34,231 nt of DNA from Fidelibacterota bacterium (GTDB lineage Bacteria; Fidelibacterota; UBA8477; JABMPR01). Position numbers and translations under genes: made by a program. Of this stretch, positions 8,328 through 18,005 are shown piece after piece. Numbering within the stretch: the stretch's first letter is position 1; every line of letters begins with the position of its first letter. The notes under the pieces were generated by a model. It searched no databases. It worked only from the letters and a program-made list of their open reading frames with translations, and was not told the DNA's origin. Location: the NCBI GenBank assembly GCA_024278595.1, contig JAJRSW010000047.1, forward strand, positions 1-34,231, written 5' to 3'.

Positions 8328-10127
8328 ATGTATAGAACTGAAGTCCGAAATTTTTGTATCATTGCCCACATCGATCATGGTAAATCCACCCTGGCAGATC
8401 GCTTGTTAGAAGAAACGCACACAATCTCAGAAAACCAGATGATGGACCAGGTTCTTGATGATATGGACCTGGAGCGTGAACGGGGCATCACCATCAAATC
8501 GCACCCCATTCAAATCAAATACACTGCCAAAGATGATCAGGAATATATACTGAATTTGATTGATACTCCCGGACACGTGGATTTCAGTTATGAAGTTTCG
8601 AGAAGTCTGGAAGCCTGTGAGGGAGCCCTACTCCTGGTGGATGCCGCACAGGGGGTCGAAGCTCAAACCGTCAGTAATGCCATGCTGGCTGTAGAAAGTG
8701 GCCTTGAGATCATTCCCATCATAAATAAGATCGATCTGCAGGCGGCTCAAATTGAAAATGTAAAATCCCAGATCATTGATCTGTTGGGTTGCGATGAGGA
8801 TGAGATCATCCAGGCTTCAGCAAAGGCTAATATTGGTATTCAGGAAATATTAGAAGCAATTATCGAACGTATCCCAGCTCCGGCAGGTGATCTAGAAGCC
8901 CCCTTGAAAGCCTTGGTCTTTGACAGTACCTACGACTCATACCGAGGCGCTGTCGCCTATGTTCGGGTAGTCCAGGGTCATTTGAAGTCACGCGAGATCA
9001 TGCGTTTCATGGCCAGCAAAAATGAACATGAGGTGGCTGAAATCGGCCATTTTAAGCTTAAGAAGGTCAAGGACGATATTCTCAAGGCAGGCGATGTCGG
9101 GTACATTATCGCCAATATCAAGGATATCAGCGAGATCAAGGTCGGTGATACTGTAACCCACGCTAAAGCTGGAGCGACTGAGGCGCTTTCGGGTTATCGA
9201 GAAGTCAAACCCATGGTCTATTCCGGTGTTTATCCTATAATTTCAGACGATTATTCCAATTTGCGAAATGCTCTCGAAAAATTGAATCTGAATGATGCTG
9301 CCCTGACCTGGGAACCAGAGACCTCTGGAGCACTGGGTTTCGGGTTCCGGGTGGGCTATCTGGGTCTGTTGCACATGGAGATCGTACAGGAACGCCTGGA
9401 GCGAGAATTCGCCATTGATCTTATCACTACCCAACCCAACGTAAAATTTCGGGTTAACCTTAAAGATGGCTCCCATATCATGGTTGATAAACCCAGTGAT
9501 CTGCCTGATCTGGGAGAGATTGAATGCATTGATGAACCCTATGTCACTGCCGAAGTACTCACCCCGCCAACCTATATTGGTAATTTGATGAGACTCATCA
9601 TCGATAAACGGGGAGTCTACAAATCCACCCATTATCTGGATCAATCCAAGGTTCAGATTTATTTTGAAATTCCATTGGCTGAGATCATTTTTGATTTTTA
9701 TGATATATTGAAAAGTACTTCACGAGGCTATGCCTCCTTTGACTACGAACCCATCGATTTCCGCAAGGGTGATCTGGTGAAACTGGATATTTTGATCTCA
9801 GCGGAGCGCGTGGATGCTCTATCCCAGATCGTCCATCGCGAAAAAGCCTTTGATCATGCCCGCCGGCTCTGTGCCAAATTGAAAGAGCTTATACCCAGAC
9901 AGCAATTTGAAGTTCCCATCCAGGGTTCCATCGGGCAGAAGATCATCGCCCGGGAAACGGTTAAAGCCTTGCGCAAGAATGTTACAGCCAAGTGCTATGG
10001 GGGTGATATCAGTCGCAAAAGAAAGCTGCTGGAGAAACAGAAAGCTGGTAAAAAACGCATGAAACAGGTTGGTCGGGTGGAAGTACCCCAGGAAGCTTTT
10101 CTGGCAGTTCTTAGGCTGAATGACTAA
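8328..10127 (+). CDS. lepA: Elongation factor 4 (LepA), ribosome-associated GTPase
   Basis: A 599-residue translational GTPase with the length and domain order of LepA/EF4, which acts on ribosomes to relieve stalled or mis-translocated states and affects initiation. The G domain has A-H-I-D-H-G-K-S-T (P loop), R-G-I-T-I-K (switch I), D-T-P-G-H-V-D-F (switch II) and N-K-I-D-L. The LepA-specific C-terminal tail is clear: [23 protein letters not shown]. EF-G domain IV is absent, as expected for LepA. The ATG at 8328 is the only sensible start because the G domain begins at once, though the upstream Shine-Dalgarno match is poor. Neighbours are unrelated in function. No anomalies in key motifs. 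Confidence 0.98.
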   Translation: MYRTEVRNFCIIAHIDHGKSTLADRLLEETHTISENQMMDQVLDDMDLERERGITIKSHPIQIKYTAKDDQEYILNLIDTPGHVDFSYEVSRSLEACEGALLLVDAAQGVEAQTVSNAMLAVESGLEIIPIINKIDLQAAQIENVKSQIIDLLGCDEDEIIQASAKANIGIQEILEAIIERIPAPAGDLEAPLKALVFDSTYDSYRGAVAYVRVVQGHLKSREIMRFMASKNEHEVAEIGHFKLKKVKDDILKAGDVGYIIANIKDISEIKVGDTVTHAKAGATEALSGYREVKPMVYSGVYPIISDDYSNLRNALEKLNLNDAALTWEPETSGALGFGFRVGYLGLLHMEIVQERLEREFAIDLITTQPNVKFRVNLKDGSHIMVDKPSDLPDLGEIECIDEPYVTAEVLTPPTYIGNLMRLIIDKRGVYKSTHYLDQSKVQIYFEIPLAEIIFDFYDILKSTSRGYASFDYEPIDFRKGDLVKLDILISAERVDALSQIVHREKAFDHARRLCAKLKELIPRQQFEVPIQGSIGQKIIARETVKALRKNVTAKCYGGDISRKRKLLEKQKAGKKRMKQVGRVEVPQEAFLAVLRLND

Positions 10128-10247
10128 GGTCGCTAAATAATATATTTACACCGAATTCATTAAAAATCAGGTATCTCAAAATGTTTCGGATTGTTTCGTG
10201 CAATGTGGTGGTGTACATATCAGGCCGAATTCAAAAAGTTCTGATGG

Positions 10248-10985
10248 ATGAAAAGTAGCCCCCGGATGCCTAAAATATTATCACCCCTCCAACAGTATCT
10301 CAGTAGTTCCCGCACCATTCATTACAGTCTGATCCTCACCCTGCCCCTGGTGGCTATTTACGAGATTGGAATTCTGATCATTTTCCGAGATTCATTCTTT
10401 GAATTGCGTAATAGCGGCGAGATCCTGGTCCGGAATCTGTTCACCTATTTGGGTTTGACTGATCCAAGTATAATTTCAGGCCTTTTAGTGACCATTTTTC
10501 TGGTGGTGATGATCCGGGGCTATCAGATCGAAAAGAAACCCGGTCTCCAGGCCAACTTTTTTATTTATATGTTACTGGAAAGTATGCTGTGGGGTGGTCT
10601 GCTCTATGTGGTCATGCAGCTATTCACAAGATTACCACTACAGATAATATCATTTGAAGATAAATTGGCCAATCTGAACCTGGCCCTGGGTGCCGGAATA
10701 TTTGAGGAACTGATCTTCAGAATGATAGTTATCAGTGCCCTTCTGGTAGTCCTGGAACAGGGACTATCCATTCCTGAAGGGTGGTCCATCAGTTTTGCCA
10801 TATTCATATCTGCCGGTATTTTCGCAGCCTTCCATTTGCTCATGGAACCCTATTCGCTACCCATCTTTGCCCAGCGGGTGTTCGCCGGCATACTGCTGGG
10901 GATCCTATATCGTTATCGCGGTTACGGCGTCAACGTCTATGCCCATGTGGTTTACAATATTCTCATTTTAGCCGGCACGTGGTAA
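10248..10985 (+). CDS. CPBP-family intramembrane metalloprotease (Abi/Rce1-like)
   Basis: A 245-residue integral membrane protein with about six to seven hydrophobic segments. All CPBP/Rce1 motifs are present: E153-E154-x-x-x-R158 (F-E-E-L-I-F-R), F192-x-x-x-H196 (F-A-A-F-H) and H233-x-x-x-N237 (H-V-V-Y-N). The glutamates and histidines form the catalytic metal or water-activating site. Family members cleave prenylated or other membrane-associated substrates, and bacterial ones are linked to maturation or self-immunity of bacteriocins, but no peptide substrate gene is visible here. It starts 120 bases after lepA and is followed by a hairpin. ATG 10248 was chosen because the next Met (10266) also lacks a good ribosome binding site; the start is uncertain by six residues. 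Function beyond the family is unknown. Confidence 0.85.
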   Translation: MKSSPRMPKILSPLQQYLSSSRTIHYSLILTLPLVAIYEIGILIIFRDSFFELRNSGEILVRNLFTYLGLTDPSIISGLLVTIFLVVMIRGYQIEKKPGLQANFFIYMLLESMLWGGLLYVVMQLFTRLPLQIISFEDKLANLNLALGAGIFEELIFRMIVISALLVVLEQGLSIPEGWSISFAIFISAGIFAAFHLLMEPYSLPIFAQRVFAGILLGILYRYRGYGVNVYAHVVYNILILAGTW

Positions 10986-11011
10986 ATTAATTGCTCCCTT
11001 GATCCATGGGG

Positions 11012-11035
11012 AACGAAACCAGGTGGTATTTCGTT
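11012..11035. repeat. Inverted repeat between the CPBP gene and the outer-membrane operon
   Basis: AACGAAA at 11012-11018 is perfectly complementary to TTTCGTT at 11029-11035. CC/GG can extend the stem across a two-base bulge. No T tract follows. It is placed where a terminator for the upstream gene or an operator for the downstream operon might lie; I cannot tell which. Confidence 0.4.
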
Positions 11036-11129
11036 AGCTTCCAGTACTAAACGGGTGATCCCCTGGACTGTTGAGATTGAAAGAACATGAACCTGAATTA
11101 TTAAGATAGTGGAAGTCTAACTAAACACA

Positions 11130-14100
11130 GTGAGCATTAACCCCCATAAATTGAGATTATTTCTGATTTTTGTCGGACTCATTGTCCTTCCTGACCATCT
11201 GGCTGCTGGATCTGATCCAGTCAACCAGGATACGATCATCACCGTTGATTCCGTCCATCTGTCAATTGATGGAGACACGCTAGTGTTTAAAAAGACCTGG
11301 TCAATTGATTTTCCCCAGTATTCACCTGGTATTGATAGCATTATTATGCCAGATCAACATAGCAGTTCAACATTACAGACCGACCCTGAAAATGGATTGC
11401 AAGCCACCGGGAGCATTCGACGGGGAATTCAGGTCTCCAGCAATGCTTCAGTTTCCCTGCAGTCCAGTATGTATCTCAAGATCAAGGGCAATTTGAGTGA
11501 GGATTACCTGGTTTCAGGCGTCCTGACTGAAAAGACATCACCCCTGCAACCCATTGGGAATACCCGTAGATTGAATGACTTTGACCGGGTGCTGGTGAAT
11601 GTGACGGGACCAGCCTTGTCGGCTTCAATTGGTGATATAGACCTTAAGCTGGATCATGGTCGGTTTGGCCAGTTGGAACGTTCTATGGAAGGCATTGATA
11701 TGACAGCCAGCCGGGGCAGGACTTCCATCCGAACCTCAGTGGGTTTCAGCTATGGTAAATACCATTTGCTGCAGCTTCAGGGAAAAGATGGCAAACAGGG
11801 ACCTTATCGGCTAAGTGGAAAAAACGGCGAGAAGTTCATCATTGTTCTGGCTGGTTCAGAGCGTGTCAAATTGAATGATAAACTGCTGCAGCGTGGGGCG
11901 GATGATGATTATATCATTGACTATAATGCGGCTGAAATAACTTTTACTCAGCGATACATCCTCTCCAACAATTCCAGAATAAGTGTAGAATTTGAGTATG
12001 TTCCGGATATTTATCTCGCATCATACTCCTTTGGCAAGCAGCTGGTCAGTGGTGGCTTTTCTGTCGGTGAGGAAGCAGATTTGCCCTTTTATATCACAGC
12101 TTCCTGGCAAAACCTTAGAGATGATGCTGGCAATCCGCTGGGGGATGTCGATCTGGAACAATTGGAGACCGTCTTTAACAACCTGCCGGATAGTGTCCAA
12201 TCCCAGTGGGTCAGCAGCATTCTCCCCGACACGATCAAGGGTGATTATAAACTCAACGAATCAGGAATATTGGTTTACGCCGGTGAAGGTCTGGGTAACC
12301 ATTACGTTGGTTTTAATTTTGTGGGATTAGCGACGGGTGAATACCGGAAAGAGCTGAATGCTTCCGGTAGTTTTTTTATTTATGACACGCTCCAGGGTGA
12401 ATATTTACCAGCAAAACGGTATTTCTCACCCCAGTCTCGCACGGTTTTCTCCATTAAAGGAGGGGCTGCACTGGGTATTCTGCACCTGGATATAGACCTG
12501 GGACTCTCCCAAAACATCAAAAACTTGTACGCCTCCCAATTCAATTCACAGCGCAAACAGGGTCGGGATGTAAGGCTGAGCTCACGCGGACGCTATCTGG
12601 AGCTAATGCTGGGTGATAAGTATTATGAATCTGGATTCGTGACCCATGCTGCGCTGGAATCAATTGAATATTACCGACTTTGGCAGATCGCTCCCCGGAT
12701 CTCCGAAGCTGAACACCTTAATTTTGGCGAACTGCGTCTGGGTGAACTCAAGCATAATTTCATCTCGGGAAAAATGTCCCGGCTAAGCAGAGCCGGGGAA
12801 CTGGTGGGCCAGCAAATGCAGGTTGAGGCTGCTTCAAGTCAGGATAACCCGCTCCACGTTAACATTAACAGCTCACTCACCAAGCGGGATAGCAGTGTAA
12901 GCCAACAGCATGCACTGCTGGCTTCGCTTACAACGGCCAAAGTGCTGACAGAGGTCCTGGTTAGCCTGGAGGATCGGCAACGATCCATGCTTTATCCCTC
13001 AAATGATCATCTGAGAGCAGGCGGTGGGATCACCTATTCATGGACAAAGGATCATAAACTGGCCCTGCGTTACGAACAGAGATTGGATTATAGACTGGAT
13101 CAGGGAGCCGGATCGTTCCTGGATAAGACACGCATTGAATCCTGGAGTGATCAGCGCCAGGATTGGACAGCTGCCTATTCATTTTCAGAGTTCAAGAACA
13201 CCAACGGAAACTTCCAGTTCAAATACAGGGAACAAGAGACCGCCGAGAATTCCCTGACCAAATACTACCTGGGAAATTTCGAATTCAGTGGAACTGCACT
13301 GGATAAACGAATCCGTTATAACCAGTACTACGTTGTGGATGAAGAACATATTCCTAAATACGATTACAACTACCTGGAAGTCGATACAGGGTACGGGAAT
13401 TATAGCTTTGACCCGTATATCAACGACTATATCCTCATTAGCGGGGGACGCTTCATCCGGCAGAGGGTCTTCTCAGATGTTGAAGAACAAGTGCGTAAAT
13501 ATGAGAACAGAACCCGCTTCGAGTTTGTCACTCATTCCTATGGGAAATCAGCCAAAAGCGGGCTCAGAGCTCACATCCGATCAGAATTGCGAGCCAAACT
13601 TCAAGTTGACACAGGCTCCAGAATCCAGGACCAAGCCCTGTTGGCCATTAATTTGAATTATCAAACCGGGGGTAAGGGGCTGCTTAGCAAGATCAACTAC
13701 CAGGCCAGAAACACAGACAATCAGACTTCTCTATACAATTATGGCAGTGAAAGCAGTCAGTTTTTGGAGCATGATCTGAATGGTGAATTCGTCTGGACAG
13801 CGGCCAATGTCTCAACGTTAGGCCTGACCTACGAACGCCGCCAGCGCGCGGTGGAGTATAACGTCCTGGCAACGGAGGATTGGCAGTCCTATCGTCCCTA
13901 CCTGGAACTCCGCCTCCAACTATCGACCAGCCAAAAGCTGTTGGCTGGTCTTAAATATTCTCGGGTAGCGGATCTTCATCTGGATCAAACCTATTTGGAG
14001 ACGGCTTTAACGCTTGAACATAAACTCAGGATCAGACCCCGGGGCAGATTGGATCAGAAACTACTGATCTCTGACATAACAGCTGATGTCAGTGGGATCC

Positions 14101-14270
14101 CATATTCCTTGTTTTCCGGTCGCCAACCCGGTACGAATTGGAAATATTCAGTCGTTGGCCGCTACACTTTTTCAAGTCGGTTTCAGTTATCCACTAATTA
14201 TAGTATCCAGAAGCGGGGGAATAGCCGACCTGAACAATTCTTGAGAGTGGAAGGACGGTCCCATTTCTAA
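11130..14270 (+). CDS. Large uncharacterised FCB-type outer-membrane protein (1046 residues)
   Basis: The gene starts with GTG; residues 1 to about 25 form a signal peptide (hydrophobic stretch then L-A-A-G). I recognise the family type but no assigned function. Residues about 93-180 carry the pattern G-S-I-R-R-G-I-x-V ... S-M-Y-L-K-I-x-G ... P-L-Q-P-I-G-N-T-R-R-L-N-D-F-D-R-V ... G-D-I-D-L, which I know from uncharacterised exported proteins of Bacteroidetes and relatives. Around 228-290 is a second module, A-G-S-E-R-V-K-L-N ... R-G-A-D-D-D-Y-I-I-D-Y-N-A-A-E-I-T-F-T. The remaining 700 residues are alternating polar/aromatic strands typical of a large outer-membrane barrel, ending at a C-terminal Phe. 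Its stop codon overlaps the start of the Omp85 gene (TAATG), so the two are probably translated together and may work together. Confidence 0.8.
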   Translation: MSINPHKLRLFLIFVGLIVLPDHLAAGSDPVNQDTIITVDSVHLSIDGDTLVFKKTWSIDFPQYSPGIDSIIMPDQHSSSTLQTDPENGLQATGSIRRGIQVSSNASVSLQSSMYLKIKGNLSEDYLVSGVLTEKTSPLQPIGNTRRLNDFDRVLVNVTGPALSASIGDIDLKLDHGRFGQLERSMEGIDMTASRGRTSIRTSVGFSYGKYHLLQLQGKDGKQGPYRLSGKNGEKFIIVLAGSERVKLNDKLLQRGADDDYIIDYNAAEITFTQRYILSNNSRISVEFEYVPDIYLASYSFGKQLVSGGFSVGEEADLPFYITASWQNLRDDAGNPLGDVDLEQLETVFNNLPDSVQSQWVSSILPDTIKGDYKLNESGILVYAGEGLGNHYVGFNFVGLATGEYRKELNASGSFFIYDTLQGEYLPAKRYFSPQSRTVFSIKGGAALGILHLDIDLGLSQNIKNLYASQFNSQRKQGRDVRLSSRGRYLELMLGDKYYESGFVTHAALESIEYYRLWQIAPRISEAEHLNFGELRLGELKHNFISGKMSRLSRAGELVGQQMQVEAASSQDNPLHVNINSSLTKRDSSVSQQHALLASLTTAKVLTEVLVSLEDRQRSMLYPSNDHLRAGGGITYSWTKDHKLALRYEQRLDYRLDQGAGSFLDKTRIESWSDQRQDWTAAYSFSEFKNTNGNFQFKYREQETAENSLTKYYLGNFEFSGTALDKRIRYNQYYVVDEEHIPKYDYNYLEVDTGYGNYSFDPYINDYILISGGRFIRQRVFSDVEEQVRKYENRTRFEFVTHSYGKSAKSGLRAHIRSELRAKLQVDTGSRIQDQALLAINLNYQTGGKGLLSKINYQARNTDNQTSLYNYGSESSQFLEHDLNGEFVWTAANVSTLGLTYERRQRAVEYNVLATEDWQSYRPYLELRLQLSTSQKLLAGLKYSRVADLHLDQTYLETALTLEHKLRIRPRGRLDQKLLISDITADVSGIPYSLFSGRQPGTNWKYSVVGRYTFSSRFQLSTNYSIQKRGNSRPEQFLRVEGRSHF

Positions 14271-15766
14271 TGTTCCTGATCATGACCACTGCTACCGTAA
14301 ATAAAGCACCCCAAAAGCCATTTTTGTCAAGCCTGGTTGAAGTGTCTGCCAAATTGTGGCCAGCTTCAATGGGAATTGGTGCTGAGATAGTACTGTTTCT
14401 GCTATTGGCTATCCAACTTTCCGGACAGACCATACGACTGGTTTACGCTGACCATGAAAACAGTGATACTCTAACCGTTCAGCAATCCGCCATTGACTCC
14501 CTGCTAGAACGCAAAATAAGCGACTATCAGGGTCGGGGGTACTGGGACACCAAAATAGAGCTACAGGTCGCTGAGGGCAATCCTCACGAGCTTAAAGCGG
14601 TGATCCACAGAGGATCGATCCCGCTCATTGAACAGATACACTTTCAGGGGGTCAAGCAGCGGGACGAATGGCTATTAGAACAAGAATTTCTGCTGGGTAG
14701 ATCGAGTATTGCGGCTGTCAAGCTTGATCAGGCTAAGGGGCACCTCTTAGATCTTGGCTATCGGGTCCAGGGTGATGGGCAGATATCCATCGATGATCAA
14801 ACCAACTACCATCTGACCTATGCGGTAAAAGATCGACCGGAGCTGAATGTTGATGCGCTGGCTGCTTTTAATCAAAGCTCACAATCGGACACCGTCGCCT
14901 GGTTCGGCCATCTCGATCTATATGTTCCCAATCTGGATGGCCGTGGAAAATCCATCCGCTTGAACTGGAAGCGATTTAAGAGCAATTCTGAAAAGTTCTC
15001 TGTTGGCTATGAACATCCCTGGCTCTTTGGCAACCCGCTGAAAGCCAGTTTCAGTTTTGGTCGTGAGGTGGTGGATGGTAATTATCAGGTTATCCAGAGC
15101 AAGGTCGGCCTTGACTGGATCCTGGACTGGCAGCGATCATTGATCTTCCAATATGAACACCTCCAATCCTTGATCACGAATGAAGGCGCAGTTCTCAATC
15201 CAGATTGGCGGTCAACCAAACGCCAAATGTTGGGGCTGGGATACCGCCAATCAAACCTGGATATTTCTGCCCATAAGGGACTGGCTTTGCGTACATCCCT
15301 GGATCAGGAGTTAAATTTTGAACCTTCTTCCATTAGTCGGTTGTTGTTACGATCTGAGGCGGAAAAGCTGTTGTTCCCTGGCCTTTTCATTTCCCAGAGG
15401 GTTGCTTTAATTATTCAGAATCAGACCAAGGCCATGATCGATCCTTCCATTATGGAACCACTAGGTGGGGTTGGCAGTGTACGTGGGTATCAGGAGAACT
15501 TTTTAAGGAGTCCCTCAACAATGAGCCTCCAACATAATCTGCATCTTATGCTGGGATCCCAATCACAATTACTGGTCTTAGCTGATCTGGGGGTGTATTA
15601 TGAGGCCGAATCGATTCGGTACCTGGCTGGTTATGGCGTGGGTGTCCAATTAAGCAGTGGTCAGGGACCGATCACCTTGATCCTGGCCACTCATAAGGGC
15701 CTGGATTTGCGTAATAGTTATTTACACATCAAATATTCTGGAGGCGTGTCATGGATAGACCAATGA
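14270..15766 (+). CDS. Omp85/TamA-like outer-membrane barrel with POTRA domains
   Basis: A 498-residue protein of the BamA/TamA superfamily. Two POTRA-like repeats lie at about 65-115 and 116-190, each ending in an I-x-F-x-G or L-x-x-L-G-Y type element. The rest is a 16-strand-type barrel with the lid-loop motif G-S-V-R-G-Y near residue 405 (family V/I-R-G-Y/F). Family members insert or export proteins across the outer membrane. At 498 residues it is short for BamA, which has five POTRAs, and nearer TamA or a dedicated translocase. The ATG at 14270 overlaps the upstream stop, but the hydrophobic export signal only begins near residue 39. ATG 14369 would give a canonical signal peptide but has no clear ribosome binding site. 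The partner is probably the preceding 1046-residue protein, an inference from overlap alone. Confidence 0.85.
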   Translation: MFLIMTTATVNKAPQKPFLSSLVEVSAKLWPASMGIGAEIVLFLLLAIQLSGQTIRLVYADHENSDTLTVQQSAIDSLLERKISDYQGRGYWDTKIELQVAEGNPHELKAVIHRGSIPLIEQIHFQGVKQRDEWLLEQEFLLGRSSIAAVKLDQAKGHLLDLGYRVQGDGQISIDDQTNYHLTYAVKDRPELNVDALAAFNQSSQSDTVAWFGHLDLYVPNLDGRGKSIRLNWKRFKSNSEKFSVGYEHPWLFGNPLKASFSFGREVVDGNYQVIQSKVGLDWILDWQRSLIFQYEHLQSLITNEGAVLNPDWRSTKRQMLGLGYRQSNLDISAHKGLALRTSLDQELNFEPSSISRLLLRSEAEKLLFPGLFISQRVALIIQNQTKAMIDPSIMEPLGGVGSVRGYQENFLRSPSTMSLQHNLHLMLGSQSQLLVLADLGVYYEAESIRYLAGYGVGVQLSSGQGPITLILATHKGLDLRNSYLHIKYSGGVSWIDQ

Positions 15767-17883
15767 TCAAAAAAAAGTTACTGGCTGTGTTGAAACAGAA
15801 TCAGGGCCGCTGGTATAAACCCAGGACACTTCTTAAAGCAGCCGGGATCAGAGAACGAGATTATCGCACGCTGAAGGTGATCCTCGTCGAACTCTATCGG
15901 GGAGGTGAGATAGACCAAAAAGGTCGACACCAGTATGCCTATAAGCCACAGCAACAGGAAAAGACCGGAACCCTGGCAGTGACCAGCCGAGGCTTTGGCT
16001 TTGTTGAATTAAAGGATGGCTCAGAAGTGTTTGTCCGGGCGCAGCACATGGAACATGCCCTGCACCGCGATCTGGTTAGAGTCCGGATTCTCAAAAAACA
16101 GTCAGGGAATAAACCTGACGGTCAGATCATTGAAGTGATCCACCGGCACCAGACCCAGTTTGTGGGGATCTATCAATTTGACCGGTTTGGTGAATGGGTT
16201 ATCCCGGATGATAAGCGTATCCGCGTGCGTTTTGCCGTGGAGGAGGGGCAGCCGGGAGTGGCCAAGGATGGCCAGGTCGTGGCCGTTGAGTTGGTACAGT
16301 GGGAGCTGGGACATCCTGAACCCCTGGTAAAAATCATCGAAGTTTTGGGCTTTCCCGGGGATCCTGGCCTAGATAAAGCGCTGATCATCCGAACCCATGA
16401 CCTGCCAACCAAATGGACTGAAAAAGCTTTGGCTCAAGCCGCTTCATTCTCGCAAACAAGTGTGGATATTGAACTGCAGAAACGACGTGATCTGCGTCAG
16501 CTAAAATGCTTTACTATCGATCCTGAAACGGCTCAGGATTTTGATGATGCTATGTCAATCGAAGTGAAAGACAATGGCTGGACGCTGGGTGTTCATATTG
16601 CTGATGTGTCCCATTATGTAACGCCAAACAGTCCCATTGATCGCGGTGCCCGGAACCGGGGGACCAGTGTCTATCTGGTTGGCTCAGCCATTCATATGCT
16701 GCCGGAAAGTCTGGCAGCAGATCTGTGTTCTCTAAAACCGGGGGTCGATCGGCTCAGCATGACCTGTATGCTGCAGATCGGTCTGGACGGGAATGTTAAG
16801 CATTACGAGATCTTGCCGGCTGTCATTCATTCACATCAACGCTTCACTTATGAGGAAGTTGAGCTGATTCTGAATGGCCAGGATCATCGGCTGGCACCTC
16901 AGATCCATGAAATGGAAAAATTAAGGAAGATCCTGTTCCGGGAACGGAAAGCGCGAGGCAGTATCGACCTGGATCTGCCTGAACCCATAATCAGTTTGGA
17001 TGAGACCGGTTTTCCCCATTCCATCAAGCCTTCCAAAAGGTTGACCGCCCACCGTCTGGTAGAGGAGTTCATGCTGATTGCCAATCGCATTACTGCTGAA
17101 TTTCTAGCGCTGAAATTTAAAAAGTCCAAGTTGCCCGGACTGTATCGAATCCACGAGAACCCTTCCGCAGATGATATTGTAAAATTACAGTCAATCCTCC
17201 AGCGATTGGGGATTCAGCAAAAGATCTCAACTCCGGTAAAACCCATGGATTACCAGAAACTGGTCGAGGCAGTGCGGGAAAGTCCCTTCCGTCATTTTAT
17301 CGAGAAGGTGACCCTGAGGTCCATGACCAAAGCCATCTATGCCGTGGAGAATCGCGGACATTTTGGTTTGGCCTTCTCCACTTATACTCATTACACCTCA
17401 CCCATCCGACGGTATCCTGACCTAGTGGTGCACCGATTGTTAAAGGCTTATTCAAGTGCTAAAACGGAATCGGCACCCAGTATCCAGACCTTGAGTAAAC
17501 TCGCTGAGCATTGCTCTCAAAGGGAACGGGTGGCGGTGGAGGCGGAACGCGATCATATCAAAATGAAACAACTTCAGTATCTGAGTAAATTGGTGGGGGA
17601 GAGTTTTGATGGTGTGATATCCGGTGTCCTGCAGTTTGGTTTTTTTGTTGAACTGGCCGAAACCTTTGTGGAGGGTTTGGTACATGCCACCAGCTTGACA
17701 GATGATTATTATGTTTATGAGGAAGATCACTATAGTATGACCGGCCGGCGCAGTCGAAAAACTTATCGGCTTGGTGATCCTGTTCGCGTAAAAGTAACTT
17801 CAGTATCGATCTCTGAAGGTCTGGCTGATTTTGTGCTGGCAGAAGAATCAGGCTCAAACACGAAAACCAAGACCGTAAAATAG
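15751..17883 (+). CDS. rnr: Ribonuclease R (RNB-family 3'-5' exoribonuclease)
   Basis: A 710-residue RNase II/R enzyme that degrades structured RNA from the 3' end in the cytoplasm. The order is N-terminal winged helix (about 1-65), OB/cold-shock domains (about 70-235, with G-F-G-F-V-E and V-F-V), the RNB catalytic domain (about 240-590) and a C-terminal S1 domain (about 620-700). The catalytic Asp set is intact: D257, D263, D265 and D266. Other family motifs are H-I-A-D-V-S-H-Y-V and Y-T-H-Y-T-S-P-I-R-R-Y-P-D-L-x-V-H-R. The start at 15751 is supported by GGAGG six bases upstream, inside the Omp85 gene, and gives a 16-base overlap. Coupling RNase R to an outer-membrane biogenesis pair is unusual. 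The short C-terminus lacks the long Lys-rich tail of the E. coli enzyme. Confidence 0.97.
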   Translation: MDRPMIKKKLLAVLKQNQGRWYKPRTLLKAAGIRERDYRTLKVILVELYRGGEIDQKGRHQYAYKPQQQEKTGTLAVTSRGFGFVELKDGSEVFVRAQHMEHALHRDLVRVRILKKQSGNKPDGQIIEVIHRHQTQFVGIYQFDRFGEWVIPDDKRIRVRFAVEEGQPGVAKDGQVVAVELVQWELGHPEPLVKIIEVLGFPGDPGLDKALIIRTHDLPTKWTEKALAQAASFSQTSVDIELQKRRDLRQLKCFTIDPETAQDFDDAMSIEVKDNGWTLGVHIADVSHYVTPNSPIDRGARNRGTSVYLVGSAIHMLPESLAADLCSLKPGVDRLSMTCMLQIGLDGNVKHYEILPAVIHSHQRFTYEEVELILNGQDHRLAPQIHEMEKLRKILFRERKARGSIDLDLPEPIISLDETGFPHSIKPSKRLTAHRLVEEFMLIANRITAEFLALKFKKSKLPGLYRIHENPSADDIVKLQSILQRLGIQQKISTPVKPMDYQKLVEAVRESPFRHFIEKVTLRSMTKAIYAVENRGHFGLAFSTYTHYTSPIRRYPDLVVHRLLKAYSSAKTESAPSIQTLSKLAEHCSQRERVAVEAERDHIKMKQLQYLSKLVGESFDGVISGVLQFGFFVELAETFVEGLVHATSLTDDYYVYEEDHYSMTGRRSRKTYRLGDPVRVKVTSVSISEGLADFVLAEESGSNTKTKTVK

Positions 17884-18005
17884 TAGAGTGACAATGAAGC
17901 TAATTTTTCTGTAAGAATTATAATAGTGGCAAATAATTCTGGATGCAGGATCATAATTAGATAGATTTCAGCTCAATTGAGGCGGACAAGTTTTTGGAGG
18001 GAAAA

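Noticed and set aside
10248..10985. CPBP protease as a bacteriocin-immunity system
   Set aside because: No small leader-type peptide gene or transporter is adjacent, so only the family assignment is kept.
17919..17924. TATAAT upstream of the DUF4837 gene as a promoter -10 box
   Set aside because: No -35-like sequence lies at a sensible distance, and the region is AT-rich, so a chance match is likely.
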